This document shows positions 11,691 to 22,699 of a stretch of DNA of 64,000 bases, one piece after another; positions within the stretch are counted from its first letter, which is position 1; each line of letters opens with the position of its first letter. The stretch comes from Tenrec ecaudatus. Its lineage: Eukaryota > Chordata > Mammalia > Afrosoricida > Tenrecidae. The notes beneath the pieces were generated by a model. It saw only the letters and a list, made by a program, of their open reading frames with translations, did no database searches and had not been told where the DNA came from. The stretch spans positions 77,789,700-77,853,699 of the forward strand of contig NC_134546.1 of the NCBI RefSeq assembly GCF_050624435.1. The letters run 5' to 3'. The translations under genes were made by a program, and so were the position numbers.

Positions 11691-12534
11691 AAACATTATC
11701 TTTGATAACTAATCCCTTGTGGGAAGATTATATTTGTTGTGAATATAGTAGCTAAGGAGTACAGTATAAGATGAACATTGGACATTCTGTTAGAGATTAT
11801 TTCCCAAGCTGCTTAATGTTTTGTCACAGTGTAAATTCCACAGCTTGTCCAAGGAACCTCTCCTTAAGATATGAGATGCTGCCACAGGATGTTGGAGTGC
11901 CTCATTTATTGCCTGTGATTATTCTGTATTTCCTTTTCTGATATCCTGCATCTGTTGAGCCCTTTCCTCACAAAAAGTATCCCACTACACCAAATGAGTA
12001 TCAATCCTGACCCAAACTGGCGAGGCAAACATGTCCACCAAGACATTCCCAACCTTCATGTCACAGGTCACATGGAACAGAAGAATTTTGGTCAAGGAAC
12101 CAAAAGTCACTAAAAAGGTCAAATAAGAAGACATTTGGACCCAAGAAGGACAAAGAGCTGTGTCTTGTTAAGAATATTAATCTCACCCTAATGCATATTC
12201 ATGACCATCCCTGTGAAATCTGTTTCACATCCATAATTCTATGCATTTACTTGTTGGTATATATTTCCAAACGTTTAAGCCTTGCCTACCATCTTTTTCA
12301 GAGGCTTTCTTTGGGGAATCTTCTGGCTCAGTCTTTGCTTGATCCAAGGGAAGCGGAACCCTTTCACTTTCATGCAGCCCTGTGTTTGATTCTAGCAGGA
12401 GTCATGTTGGTAACACAGTTCCTTTCGCTGAGTGTGCTTTTCAACATGATGGTATACACTGTCTTCTAGAGTCTCTATGAGTTGGAATCCACTGATTGCA
12501 GTGAGTTTGGTGTTGGTGTTAGCACAAAGGGTCA
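11691..12534. other. No gene; possible SINE tail at 12440-12525
   Basis: Mostly unassigned. The segment ctatgagttggaatccact, then gcagtgagtttggtg near 12475-12515, matches the AfroSINE/RTE tail (ctatgagtcggaatcgact, gatggcagtgagt). Confidence 0.45.
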
Positions 12535-12879
12535 GACTTTCAGTTTCTGAGAAGACTGAGAATTTCTCTTCTTTATTCCTAGGCTTCTAATATGCAGAAC
12601 ACCTCATCAATTTCCAGGTACAGTCTCAAACCTAGTGGAAATCATTTCATCATGGACAGGATTCTCTAGGATCCACAGACCTTTTCCATAGGTCATCAAT
12701 GTCCTGTGGAGATTCCTCTGCCTAGCCATTACTTCTCTCTAGCAGTGTCAAGATTCCAAAAATGGGCTGGCTTACTGAGGCTTCCATTACTTGTCATCAG
12801 TGATTATTTTCCCTGTTCTTAGTTGTCTGAGATTTGGGTTCAAGAGGGAGGAATCATCACAGAACCTCTCCATAGGCTT

Positions 12880-13115
12880 TGCTGTCTCTGATGACTTCAT
12901 GCTGTTGGAGCTGGAGCAGCCAAAACCTTCAGAAGAGGTTGCAGTAGCTGTGAGCAATATATTTCAATAGCAGAAAACAACCTCCCATCTCTAAGGAGCT
13001 GATGCTCAAGCTACAGAAAAATATCCAGAACAAAATGCTGTTCTTCCTGCATCTGAGCTCAATGACATTGAGGACACGGCAGTCCATTAATGTGCAAGAG
13101 AAACAGAGGACTCAC
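12880..13115 (+). pseudogene. Clan II (IGHV4-like) relic, unit C copy 1
   Basis: The last ~90 bases translate, with errors, as a clan II FR3 end: PEQNAVLPASELN for [10 protein letters not shown], then DIEDTAVH, a stop where Tyr should be, and CARETE. Homologous to the relics at 24690 and 63740. The RSS heptamer (aacagag) is degraded. FR1-FR2 are hardly recognisable. Confidence 0.6.
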
Positions 13116-13334
13116 TACCATCACAAACATCCCTGCAATAATGGTCTATAGGGATAACTTGGGTTGTTGAAAGGACAGGGGCAAGAATTTTGGGACCATA
13201 GCAATGGTGGAGGCATGGGAGCAAGGACCATCTTATTAGTATCTAGGGTTTCAGTTCCCTCCAAAATGCCCTCTCTGTGAATGTTTATTACAAAACCCCA
13301 CAGATACTGCACTGCTCATTCATTTGTAGATTTT

Positions 13335-13492
13335 ATGCTATGGTAGTTACACAATTTCATGTTAACTTGATAAAAGACTGAAGGGGTGGATTCTAGCCCA
13401 TCAGATCAAAGCCTGGTGACCCCTTCTTGTGCATGTGGCCTTCTTATGAGTTTTCTTGGAACTGTTTTCTTGATTCTGCCATTAGAAGATGT

Positions 13493-13558
<66 letters not shown>

Positions 13559-13870
13559 TTCATGTTGACAAGCCACGTGGAGCCACTGTGATGGCAACCA
13601 AAGCCCTGTAGATGCGTCCACTGCCATTGAATCCCCAAGACTTTCCACTCGCCTGTGATTGTCCTGCATTCAGCATCATTGCATGTGCTGTGTGACTCAA
13701 AAGAGGAATTTAGACATATGGGCTAATATCACACCTATGGGTTAATATTGAACTTATAAATTTGATCTGTACTGGCTGGGATGTTTCATTGATGTGTAAT
13801 TACTTCTTGATATAAAGTTCTCTTTTACACATAAATGAGTAGCAATGAATTTGTTTTGCTAGACAACCTG
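13335..13870 (+). repeat. LTR-like repeat (MLT/MaLR-like), second copy
   Basis: Same family as 3034-3505: starts agttacacaatttcatgtta and ends ttgatataaagttctct, ttttgctagacaac. Interrupted by a long CT tract. Absent from unit C copy 2, so inserted after duplication, or lost there. Confidence 0.5.
13496..13555. repeat. (CT)~30 microsatellite
   Basis: Sixty bases of uninterrupted CT inside the LTR-like repeat. Confidence 0.97.
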
Positions 13871-14668
13871 GTTTAAAACATATGTAAATATGACATTGTA
13901 TGTATGCATGAATACCTGTTTTATATACAAATGCTATTTGTATCATTGATAGCTAATATGTGTAGTTAATGATTTTCATAGCCTGAATGGCTGTGTTCGA
14001 CTGAATTAAGGACCGCACTTTCCATTTACTGGAACTAGAAAACGATGAGTATGCAATATCATAAGTTAGCAGGGCAGGGGGTGGGGGAGGAAACTAATAA
14101 ATATAAGAACTCAAATGAAGTGGAAGGAACACATTAAGTAAGTCAATTAAGTGAAAAGTGACTTTTAGGAGATGAAGTTAAGTAATCAATATCGAGTTTT
14201 CCTGATCATGACAAAAGAAGTAGGACCCGAGAGGAGATTTCATTCCTCATGTTTTCTGTGCACATTCTATGATCAACTTCAGGCCCAATGTTAAAGATTA
14301 TCACTGAAATGTGGAAATTCCATAGAAAGCAAAAAACAAAACAAAAAACACCTCATAATGTTCCCTTGTAATACAAGAAACAGATAAAAGAGTCACCCAT
14401 TATCATCATGTGTACCCACCTCTTAAAAGGGATGAGAGAGGATGCAGTATGAGCTCTCATGTCACAAAGGTTGTTGTGTCTGTAATATAAGGTTTATAAA
14501 TTAGTACGTTTCAAACTATTGATAATATACAATGATTAAAGCAATGCTTGATAAAAAAAAATCCTGACTAAGAGTTCTGTTTTCCATTGAGAGTGCTTGT
14601 GTTTCTTTGAGTCTGAGGGAAAACTCTGGCCCATGGTCTCTACTCACCTGCTCCAAATTTCAGGGGAC

Positions 14669-14676
14669 ATGCAAAT
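14669..14676 (+). promoter_or_regulatory. Octamer of the IGHV3 pseudogene
   Basis: Perfect atgcaaat, 126 bases upstream of the last base before the leader ATG at 14802. Spacing and flanks match the functional IGHV3 gene of unit C copy 2. Confidence 0.85.
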
Positions 14677-14801
14677 GCAGCTCTCTGCCTGCTGATAAAC
14701 CAGCCACAGTCCCTGATGTCTGAGATCTCAGAGGACAATCCCAGTCTCTGGGGTCTCTGCTGTTTCCATTTTTGCTCAGGAGCTAATCCACAGGATACAT
14801 C

Positions 14802-15252
14802 ATGAATTTTGGCCGGACTTTGGCATTCATTTTGGCTATTTTACATGGCAATTATCATAGACTTTGCTCTCTGTGTTTAAAATTGTGAGGGCTTTTGTTT
14901 GTTTGTGTGTTGTATAATCACAGTGCCTCTGTGTTTGCAGGTGTCCAGGGTGAAGTGCAGCTAGCGGAGTCTAGAAGTAAACTAAGAAAGCCTGGTGGCT
15001 CTCTGAGACTCTCCCGTGCAGACTCTGGATTCACCTTCATTGACTCTTATATGCACTGGATTCGCCAGGCCCAAGGAAAGGGCCTGCAGTGGGTCGCAGC
15101 CATTAGTGGTGATGGTACATATTCTACATATTCCACACTGACCCCGTGAAGGGTCAATTTATCATCTCCAGAGCTAACTCCAAGAACACACTCTATCTTC
15201 AAACGAATAATATGAAAGTTGAGGACATGTCCATGTATTACTGTACAAGATA
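14802..15252 (+). pseudogene. IGHV3-like pseudogene, unit C copy 1
   Basis: Leader exon 14802-14847 (MNFGRTLAFILAILH) ends at a gc rather than gt donor. Exon 2 starts at 14941 after tttgcag and gives GVQG, then [21 protein letters not shown]. Codon 22 of the mature region (15015-15017) is cgt, so the first canonical Cys is Arg. FR2 is good ([14 protein letters not shown]). A one-base frameshift in CDR2 near 15110-15140 ends the frame at 15147. FR3 continues in another frame to MYYCTR. Octamer and RSS are consensus. Non-functional because of the missing Cys and the frameshift, with the donor as a further weakness. Its paralogue at 26221 is intact. Confidence 0.9.
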
Positions 15253-15291
15253 CACAGTGAGGGGAAATCAGTGAGAGCCCCGACACAAACT
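15253..15291 (+). promoter_or_regulatory. 23-RSS of the IGHV3 pseudogene
   Basis: cacagtg, 23-nt spacer, acacaaact. Still recombination-competent by sequence, so it could support non-productive joins. Confidence 0.9.
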
Positions 15292-15617
15292 TCCCCTGCA
15301 GGGAGGAGACTGGTCTCCATGGGGTGCTCAGGACCCACAGAGCACAGGTGTCAGCCCCAGAGCAGGAGCATCTGGCGTTTCAAGGCTTGTGGTTGTATGT
15401 GGATTCTTCTAAATCTCACAGTTCCCTAGGAAATCTATCTCTAATTTAAAATAACAATTATGCCCCTACTCCTCATATCTTTGATTTCAAAAGTTACGTT
15501 GTAACACGAGAATATATTCTGTCTTACAGCAACAGTCTGTCTCTGAAGGACAAAAAATGATGCTCTCAGGGGTCCCTGTGTCAGAGTTCTCATAACGCTA
15601 AGATAAATACTTTTCTT

Positions 15618-15745
15618 TAAAAAAAAACATTTTATTATGGGCTCATACAACTCTTATCACAATCCATACATTTACATCATTTACATACGTCAATTGTATA
15701 AAGAACATCTGTACATTCTTTGCCCTAATCATTTTCTTTTTTTTC
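15618..15745 (-). mobile_element. LINE 3'-end fragment
   Basis: Starts with an A/T tail, then gggctcatacaactcttatc. Very short, 5'-truncated minus-strand copy of the family described at 10600-11690. Confidence 0.75.
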
Positions 15746-16559
15746 CTTTTCTTTTTTTACATTTTATTAGGGGCCAGATAAATACTTTTCAATTAGACTC
15801 AGGGGAAATGGAGAGGCGGAGGTCTGGGTAAAAGTAACTATTAAGTGTTTTTGTATTGGCTGGAAATGTAATAGCATATTCTTCCACCACACTTTGTGAA
15901 GTATTCTGACAATCATTTAGTTAATGATTTAGTTGAAATTTAAGCAGTTTTCCTATTTTTTAAATTTAATTCTTCAGAATACTCAGGGTTTTTATTTGGT
16001 TTGGTTTGATGGTTTTTCCAAACCATAGTGGCCTAGTATTTTTTTCTTTTTATGTTTTGTCTTTTTAACATGCATATGAGGCCATAGAAAATGCTTGGTA
16101 TGGGTGAAGCACATCTTTTTGGTCTTAGGACCACTTTATCTCCAGGAGTTATGGGGCAGACTGCAGTTGACTTCCGACCGGTATCACAGTTTCCAGCACT
16201 CCACTCCTGTCTCCACCTCCCCATTCACAACCCTGCTGCCTCTCTGTTCTACTCCAAGAACAAGGGAATCCCCCTCACCTTGGATGTCCATGTTTCCCCT
16301 TCCCTAAGTTTATTCCTCCTCACAGTCTCACCACGTTGTCTTTCCACATGAAAGGCACTGGAAGTTTCCATCACAGTATCATCTTCCCTGACGGAAGGTC
16401 CTAAGGTGAATGACGCAGAAAAAAACAAACTGCTCATTACTGCACTGTCCTGACAGCCTCCGTCTCCTCTAATTCACCAGAAACCATCTGACATAGCCTT
16501 GTCCCTACTTCCTGACACACCATAATGTGCCTTTTCTCTCGGGCCTTGTTTTCCTTGCA
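15746..16559. other. No supported gene
   Basis: Unassigned DNA. Short overlapping frames around 16090-16440 on both strands carry no motif. Confidence 0.45.
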
Positions 16560-16864
16560 GATACACTGTGCAGTTGCTTGTCCCAGCTCAGCCTTCTCTG
16601 ACATGAAGGAATGGCGTCCATAGAAAGTCTCTACACCATTCAAGTGTTCCTTTGCAAATGCTCAGAAGCAAAGCCTGAGCTCCTCACAATTAAAAAGCAA
16701 TCCAACAGACAAATAACAAAGAAACATATTTTGAAATGCTTCAGAAAATTCTTCGTACTTTTTCTGCCATTTCTCCTAGATAATTTTAAAATGCCAGGGT
16801 TTCCCCTCAGAACTTATGAATAAATTTCTCCCTCATTTGTCCTTAATTATCTGTCCCCCAGACA

Positions 16865-16985
16865 GCTCAAGAATAGGAACCTGAGTATGGATGGTGCGGG
16901 ACCAGACAGTGTTCTTTTCTGCTCTGCACAGGGTCCCTGTAGGTCAAAACTGACTCAATACTACCCACCCACAACAACCACATGA
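16865..16985 (+). mobile_element. RTE LINE 3' tail fragment
   Basis: atggtgcgggaccagacagt, then gggtccctgtaggtcaaaac and actcaat resemble the last ~120 bases of RTE elements. The same fragment is at 42340-42450 in unit A copy 2, so it predates the duplication. Confidence 0.5.
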
Positions 16986-17324
16986 CCCAGAACTCTAATC
17001 CTGCCTTCATTCAGAACATGATGCTTTAGTGGGAAGAAGACATTCTAACTGCCCAATAATTGGTCTACTTCCTGTAAGCCCCCTGTCCTGTATCAATTTT
17101 AAAAGGCTTCAGCGTGATGACCAGGGCTCATATGAAAACGTTTTAAGAAAATGGAAAACTGCACTAGTGAGAAAAGGGGAAAGAATCTGTGCCACATTTC
17201 CTTTTCCCCTTTTAAAACTCTTTAGGGCTTTATACCTACTTATTCCTCAAGGGTAGCAAGAGCAGTCCTAAGAATTAATTTGGAAACTTTTGCTCATCCA
17301 CCTTACAGCCCTGATCTTTTTTTA

Positions 17325-17690
17325 AAAATCACTTTACTGGGAGCTTGTACAACTCTTACCAATCATAATAGATACATCCATCCATTGTGTCAAGCACATT
17401 TGTTGGAATCATCATTCTCAAAACATTGTCTTTCTACTTGAGCCTTTTGTATCAGTTCCTCATTTTCCCCCTCCCTCCCCACTCACCTCTCCCTCCCGAA
17501 CCCTTAATAATTTATAAATTATTATTTTGGTATCTCTTACACTGTCCGATGTCTCCCTTGACCCACTTTTCGGTTTTGTAACCAGGGAGTGGGTTATATG
17601 TAGATCATTGTGATCAGTTTCCCCTTCCCCCCCCAACTTCACCTTCTCCCCCAGCTTCCCCTTGCCTTCTTTGTATAACTACTCTCATTA
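17325..17690 (-). mobile_element. LINE 3'-end fragment, private to unit A copy 1
   Basis: Starts with a T-run (antisense poly-A), then ggagcttgtacaactcttac. Flanked by imperfect 14-base repeats (acagccctgatctt on the left, acaacctcaatctt on the right). Copy 2 near 42775 has this sequence once, as expected for an empty site. Confidence 0.75.
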
Positions 17691-18047
17691 TTAGTCCTGA
17701 GGACAACCTCAATCTTGCCCCTTCCAAAATTTCAAGGGACATTGAGAAGGAAATGCTGTGAATCCTTCATAGATACAAAAACCATTTTTTACATTTCTGT
17801 ATGTAGTATTATTCCTAAAAACCAGAAATCTATAACTATAATCTCATGTTTTGTGTTAGTAGAAAAATAAAATGAATTAATGTGTGATAACAATTTAGCA
17901 TAGAACGGTAATAATAATACTTGTTACCAAAGATATTATCAGTGTGCCCTTTCCAACACACTTAAAACACTCAGAGCTGTTCTAGGAACAGAACCCTCAG
18001 ATCTCAGAAGTCATGCAACTTCATTTATTGCTATGCAGTTGGAGGGC

Positions 18048-18055
18048 ATGCGAAT
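18048..18055 (+). promoter_or_regulatory. Degraded octamer
   Basis: atgcgaat, one mismatch from ATGCAAAT, about 125 bases upstream of the decayed IGHV3 leader. Confidence 0.6.
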
Positions 18056-18169
18056 CCACCCTCCCTCTGCTGATGAAAGCCAATGCAGCCCCAACCCTGC
18101 AGCTCTGGAAGTGCTCCTGGAGTCTCAGGAGCCCCCACTCAGTGATCAGGACTGAGCACAACAGAAAGC

Positions 18170-18581
18170 CTGGCCTCTTAGCTGAAAGGGGCTTGTCCTT
18201 GTTGCTATTTTAACAGGTGATTTTGTTAAGAACCAGTTTGTGTGCTTGGGCGTGAGTGAGAGACACGGTGAACATGTCTGATGGTTTTCCTGCCATGGAT
18301 ATCTGTGTTTGCAGAAGTCCAGAATGAGGTGTAGCTAGTGGAGTATGGGGTTCCTTGGGGATCTCTGAGATTCTTCAGTGCAACCTCAAGATTGCCCTTC
18401 AATAGCTATACATGATCTGTGTCCACCAGGCTCCAGGGAAGGACCTGCAGTGGGTATCAAGTGGTGATGGTGCGTACTACAAAGACTTCTCCAAGATGTC
18501 TTTGTATCTCCAAGAACTGCTGTATCTGCATATGAACAGCCTGGAATTTGAGGACATGCCTTTGTATTTCTGTGCTACCAT
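18170..18581 (+). pseudogene. IGHV3-like pseudogene, unit A copy 1
   Basis: The leader end (ccttgttgctattttaacag at 18197-18216, then gtgatt) is a standard IGHV3 leader, but its ATG is lost. Exon 2 begins near 18316 after gtttgcag. FR1 has a stop at the third codon (gaggtg-tag) and reads LVEYG. The canonical first Cys is lost and the frame breaks around CDR1. FR2 survives as HQAPGKDLQWVS in another frame. CDR2 is shortened, and FR3 ends LHMNSLEFEDMPLYFCA. The RSS is perfect. Clearly a pseudogene; paralogue at 43238. Confidence 0.88.
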
Positions 18582-18620
18582 CACAGTGAGGAGAATTCAG
18601 ACTGAACCAGGACACAAACC
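18582..18620 (+). promoter_or_regulatory. Consensus 23-RSS beside a pseudogene
   Basis: cacagtg, 23-nt spacer, acacaaacc, with no mismatch in heptamer or nonamer. Confidence 0.92.
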
Positions 18621-19245
18621 TCCCCTGCAGGGAGGAAACAGGCCCCCAAGGGGTGCTCAAGACCCACAGAGCCAAGCCTCAGGTCCAGGAGCAAGTGTAG
18701 ATGGGGAGATTCAGGACTGTTTCTCTGTTGTGATATTGGTGTTCTTCTCCATCTTGCAGTTTCCCTCAGAGAATCTCTTCATGTTTATACTACCAGCTTT
18801 CCCTATCCCATAACAAGAAAACATTCTTCAGAAATAGCAGCCTTTTTTGTGTGGAGGAAAATGATTTTGCCAGGCAGTCCTCAAGATCAAGGTCCAGATG
18901 AAACTCAGGGAAACTTGGTGATTTGGATCTATGAGGTTGAGGGAAGATGGAGCGACAGGGTGCTGCCAGAGGTGAGCTATTTGAATTGAATCAGAAAGAC
19001 TGTCTATTCAAACTTACCAAGTGATGCCTGAAGAGAAAGTCTTGGTGATATACTTCTGAAGGGACAGACTGAGAGCAGAGGCCTCCATAGAATTTCCCGA
19101 TTGTGACATTGAGTTCCTGGCTAGATTTATGCAGGCAGCTAGGAAGGTACCAGTTCACATCAAAGCAGATTGTGGATCCAATATGGCTCTCACATTCAGT
19201 AGGAAGCGTTCAGGTCGAACTCAGCACTGGTCCAAAGTCTCTTTG
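18621..19245. other. V 3' flank in unit A
   Basis: Typical IGHV3 downstream text (ctcccctgcaggga) followed by unit A DNA with no recognisable gene. Same arrangement at 43780-44400. Confidence 0.6.
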
Positions 19246-19249
19246 TGTC

Positions 19250-20010
19250 TTCCTTTATTTTCTGTCTCTCTTGTTCAGAAAGATGCCACGATTCAGGAAT
19301 GTTTATGCTTCCCAATGCAAGTCTGATCACATTCTCAATATGCCATGTTCATGGATAAGGAGGCCCAATACTAAGGAAATGTTAAAACTACCCAGTACTG
19401 TCTCTAAGTACAATGTAATCGTGATCCAAATGCCAATTTAACCCTTTAAAGAAATGGAAAAATAATTACTCACTTTATATGGAGAATCCTAGGATAATCA
19501 AGGGACCCAAAAATATCTCGATCAAGTTAAGGGGTCTCACACAAACTAATCTCAAAAGTATTGCACTGGCACAGCAGTAAAAACAGCCTGGTACTCATAC
19601 AATGATAGGTATGTTGATCAATGAAATAGAATAGAAAACTAATAAATAATCCATTCACATACAGGCAACTCATCAACAAAGGCCCAAGGAACTGGCCCAA
19701 GGAACTGTATAAGGGAGAGCGACGTTATCTGCAATAATGGGGCCGGCACAATTGGCTCGTCACCCTCAGAAGTATGAAAGACAACCCAAACCTCAGCCAT
19801 GTACAAAAATGAATACAAGACGGGTAAGGACCTAATGTAAATCCCAGAGCTATAGAGACCATCTAAAAGGAGGCAGGGACACACGTAAGTGCCCCACTGC
19901 AGGGCATCCATACACTATCGAATACAGCAAAGGACATGCACACAAAGAAGATAACAGAGATGAGTGCCCTCTGAAATCAGATATATGTGCATTATAAGAG
20001 TAAATAGGGA
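19250..20010 (+). mobile_element. L1 ORF2 C-terminal remnant
   Basis: Broken frames resemble the end of L1 ORF2: PCSWIRRPNTKEMLKLP near 19350, then text for the region preceding DRDIDQWNR-type motifs (acaatgataggtatgttgatc, ataatccattcacatacagg). Many stops. Shared with 44470-45170, so it entered before unit A duplicated. Confidence 0.65.
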
Positions 20011-20297
20011 AGTTAAGCAACAAATGAAAAACAACAGGATCTTGTGATTTTAAGCTACAATATTTTATGTATGTTTAGTGTACAACAATAGACAACTGGA
20101 GAAAATATTATTGAATTTTCCTTGGAGCCATATTTTCTATCATTTCCATATTTCAGAATTTTAAGAGATGCAGTACACCTTGATTAAGCGACCGATGAAG
20201 CCCAACCCGAGGAGATGGGGACTGCAAACAAACCCAGAAATCTGAGTCTAGAAGACCTCAATGTTTTTTCTTCAGAGTGCAGGGATCACTCAGGAGC

Positions 20298-20813
20298 TGA
20301 GGTTGTTAATTTATTGTGCCAACCTGGCCAATAAAAACATTAATTGAAGGGCGGAGAGATAAATAGCTCGTAGAGCCTCGCCTCTCTTGTCTCTTGCTCT
20401 TTGATCATTGATCATCGGACCAGTGTGCAGCTGCCTTGCTTTTCCTTTGCCTCAATTTGCAAGCTACACTTCCTGTGGGACACCTAATCCGTGGACTGTG
20501 TCGCTGTAATTTGAGGTTCCTTCAAGACCTGATCCTCCACACCATTGTAATGTACATCTTTTGAGCTGGGGACTGTCGAACCCTGTCATCTGTCTGACTG
20601 TTGACCTGCCTTGCTGGGTGTTGCCTGTGGCCGGATAGCCTGAATTGCTCTACAGAGGACTACCCAGCGGCCCACAAGACTTGAAGGACTGCCAGTGTCT
20701 CACAACTCTCTCATAGGAGTGAATTGCGATGAGCCATTTGTACTGCTTTATAATTTAATTAACCGTTTATTTTGTATGTTATCTATCTATCTATTTATAC
20801 AACTAAATATGTA
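20298..20813 (+). mobile_element. ERVL-type solo LTR, right end truncated
   Basis: Starts tgaggttgttaatttattg and carries ccaataaaaaca, aattgaagggcggagagata, gactgtgtcgctgtaa and ctgctttataatttaatt, all shared in order with the LTR of the minus-strand ERVL provirus at 34741-35249. The expected end (tctctagagaaccc) is missing. It stops around 20813 in the middle of a SINE whose 5' half is gone. It sits exactly between unit A copy 1 and unit B copy 1. Confidence 0.8.
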
Positions 20814-21388
20814 AGATGACATTGCCTATTCCTATAAATAATTATAGTCAGGAGAAGTTTAATGAGTTCTAATCAGTCTTATAGGGTTCCTATGAGTCAG
20901 AATAGATTTGGTTTTGAAAGAAGAGATTGTTCATTTTCTATCTCAGTTGCTTGGTTTTCTGATTTTCCCTCAGTCAGAAGAATATTTGGTGTTTTCGTAA
21001 CTCTCAGACCTCACAAAGAAAATATAATTCATGAGTTAATGGATTCTTATGTTCAAATCAAACAACACTGCTATCTTGGAACTCTGATTTTGTAATTTCA
21101 AATATTGGAACTTGAAGAGCCTACTAATTCAAGGTATGCCTGTGGGTCACATCACTCCCATCTCTGTCATTCAACTTTATTCAAGAATCAGCTCTGGAGA
21201 CACTTTCTTGTGGAGCTGTGGTACCTGCACCTTAGCATGGTGTTCATAGCCCTGAACTCCTATAACAGCCAGGAACACTATTGGCAAATGCCTGTTGTGG
21301 TTGCTTACTTAAATGAGACCACCACCATCACCGTCCTGCAATCAGGGGATTCCACAGCCTTCTGAGTCAGGCAGGCTTTGATGCAGAA

Positions 21389-21800
21389 ATGTCTGCCTCC
21401 TATCTATTCCTCCTCCTTATGGTGCTGGGTCTCCCATCCTGTCAGTGGCAGGGAGATGCAGTGGATGGCAGGACATTAAAAGACATATGGGGCCTGGGTC
21501 CTGAACCACATGCAGCCACAGGAGTCAAGAAATCAAGTGGTGAAGCCTTTACAGACTCTCCCTCTACCTGTACCATTGCTAGGGACTCCATCTCCAGCAA
21601 CAGTGCTACTTGGGACTGGATCAGACAGAGCCCTGGGAGAAGCCGTAAGTGGATGGAAGGACCTTCTATGGATCAGAGTAATTTAGCAAATACACACCAT
21701 CCCTCAGAGACCAGATAGTCATTGACTTAGACACATCCAAGATCCAGCTCTCCCTGCAGCTGAGCTCTGTGACCACTGACAAGCACTGTGCAAGGCGATA
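21389..21800 (+). pseudogene. IGHV6: IGHV6-like pseudogene, unit B copy 1
   Basis: Leader [17 protein letters not shown] from 21389 resembles human IGHV6-1 (MSVSFLIFLPVLGLP). The donor gt context is altered (tcctgtcag). Exon 2 keeps [19 protein letters not shown], the IGHV6 hallmark of an extended CDR1 (SNSAAWNWIRQSPSRG in human), but FR1 is garbled, the first Cys is lost, CDR2 is damaged and two stops lie near 21716 and 21728. The FR3 end (SLQLSSVT) is present in another frame, YYC is deleted, and no proper heptamer follows. Copy 2 is at 60467. Confidence 0.85.
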
Positions 21801-21969
21801 AGGAGAGGGAAAGTCGATGTGAGCCCCCACAGAACCCACCATGCAGGACAGCTGGGGGCTGAACTAAGAGAGCTCTTATACCAGCAGGGGTAGCACAGGC
21901 CTGGGAACTAGAAGCAGGTGCTTGTCTGAGCACAGATGAGATCTGCTGTGTGCTTCGTTTTGTTCCCAC

Positions 21970-22690
21970 TGCTTAGGAGCAGATTGAGAGGAAACTCCAG
22001 TAGAAACTGTTCGAGGAGAGTATGGGGCGGGGGTCCTTTTGACATTGTATGCCAGGTTTTTTCTCTTCTTTCATAACTTGATGAGTAATTTCTTTTAAAA
22101 TTTTGTCAGTAATCTCCATGTCCTTAAATATAGACACTAGGATCTTGTTCAGAATTGCATTAAAGTTATAGAACGCTTAGATGTATTGTTTTCACAAACT
22201 TAAGGCTTACTACTCATGATTATAACCCATTATTTGAATGATGTGTATGTCTTTTGGTTTCTTGGAATAGTCTTTTCTTTCTATGAAACTTTTGTTTCTC
22301 TGCTTAGGCTTATTTCAATTTATTTTATGCTTCACGTGGCTATTGTAAATTGTATTGTTTTCTGATTTTCTTTTCAGAGCTTTCTCTATTGGTATGTGGG
22401 AACCCAACTGATTTTCTATATTTACCTTATAACCTGTGAAATGGCATATGCCTCCAACTAGTTTCAATAATTTTTTTCTAGAGCTTTTGTGTTTTCTATG
22501 TTTAGGGTGATATCATTAACAATTATAGAGAGTTTTACTTCTTTATTATCATTTTGGATGCCTGTTTTTCATTTGTTGATTGATAGCTGTAGTTAAGATT
22601 TGCAGCATGATATGAAATAAGATTAGTATTTAATGGTATCCTTAATCTGGATCAAATTTAAAAGGTGAATGAGTTCACTTCCTCTCCATG
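21970..22690. other. AT-rich unit B DNA
   Basis: No gene or RSS. The same sequence follows the IGHV6-like pseudogene of copy 2 (61080-61790), so it belongs to the duplicated unit. Confidence 0.55.
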
Positions 22691-22699
22691 GAGTGCAAT

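Larger units (their letters stand above)
12535..15430 (+). repeat. Duplication unit C, copy 1
   Basis: A clan II relic followed by an IGHV3 element, collinear with 24080-26900 and, at the window end, 63150-64000. Matching landmarks are the block with ttcaatttccaggt, the relic FR3 ending near 13100, and ctagaaaa with atgccacatcataggttag-like text before the IGHV3 octamer. Copies differ by private insertions: an LTR-like repeat here and an AfroSINE in copy 2. Confidence 0.7.
16560..20297 (+). repeat. Duplication unit A, copy 1
   Basis: Collinear with 42030-45460: gcagttgcttgtccca, an RTE-type tail (agacagtgttct), ccttccaaaat, the octamer relic, an IGHV3 pseudogene, an L1 ORF2 remnant and cactcaggagct at the right end. 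A LINE fragment (17325-17690) is present only in this copy. Confidence 0.8.

Noticed and set aside
12191-12469. Hydrophobic 92-codon plus-strand frame
   Set aside because: Overlaps SINE-like sequence at its end; no signal peptide or family pattern.
13406-13669. Open frames rich in Arg-Glu or Leu-Ser repeats
   Set aside because: They simply translate the (CT)n microsatellite.
21727-21969. Minus-strand frame opposite the IGHV6-like pseudogene
   Set aside because: Antisense shadow of V sequence and flank.
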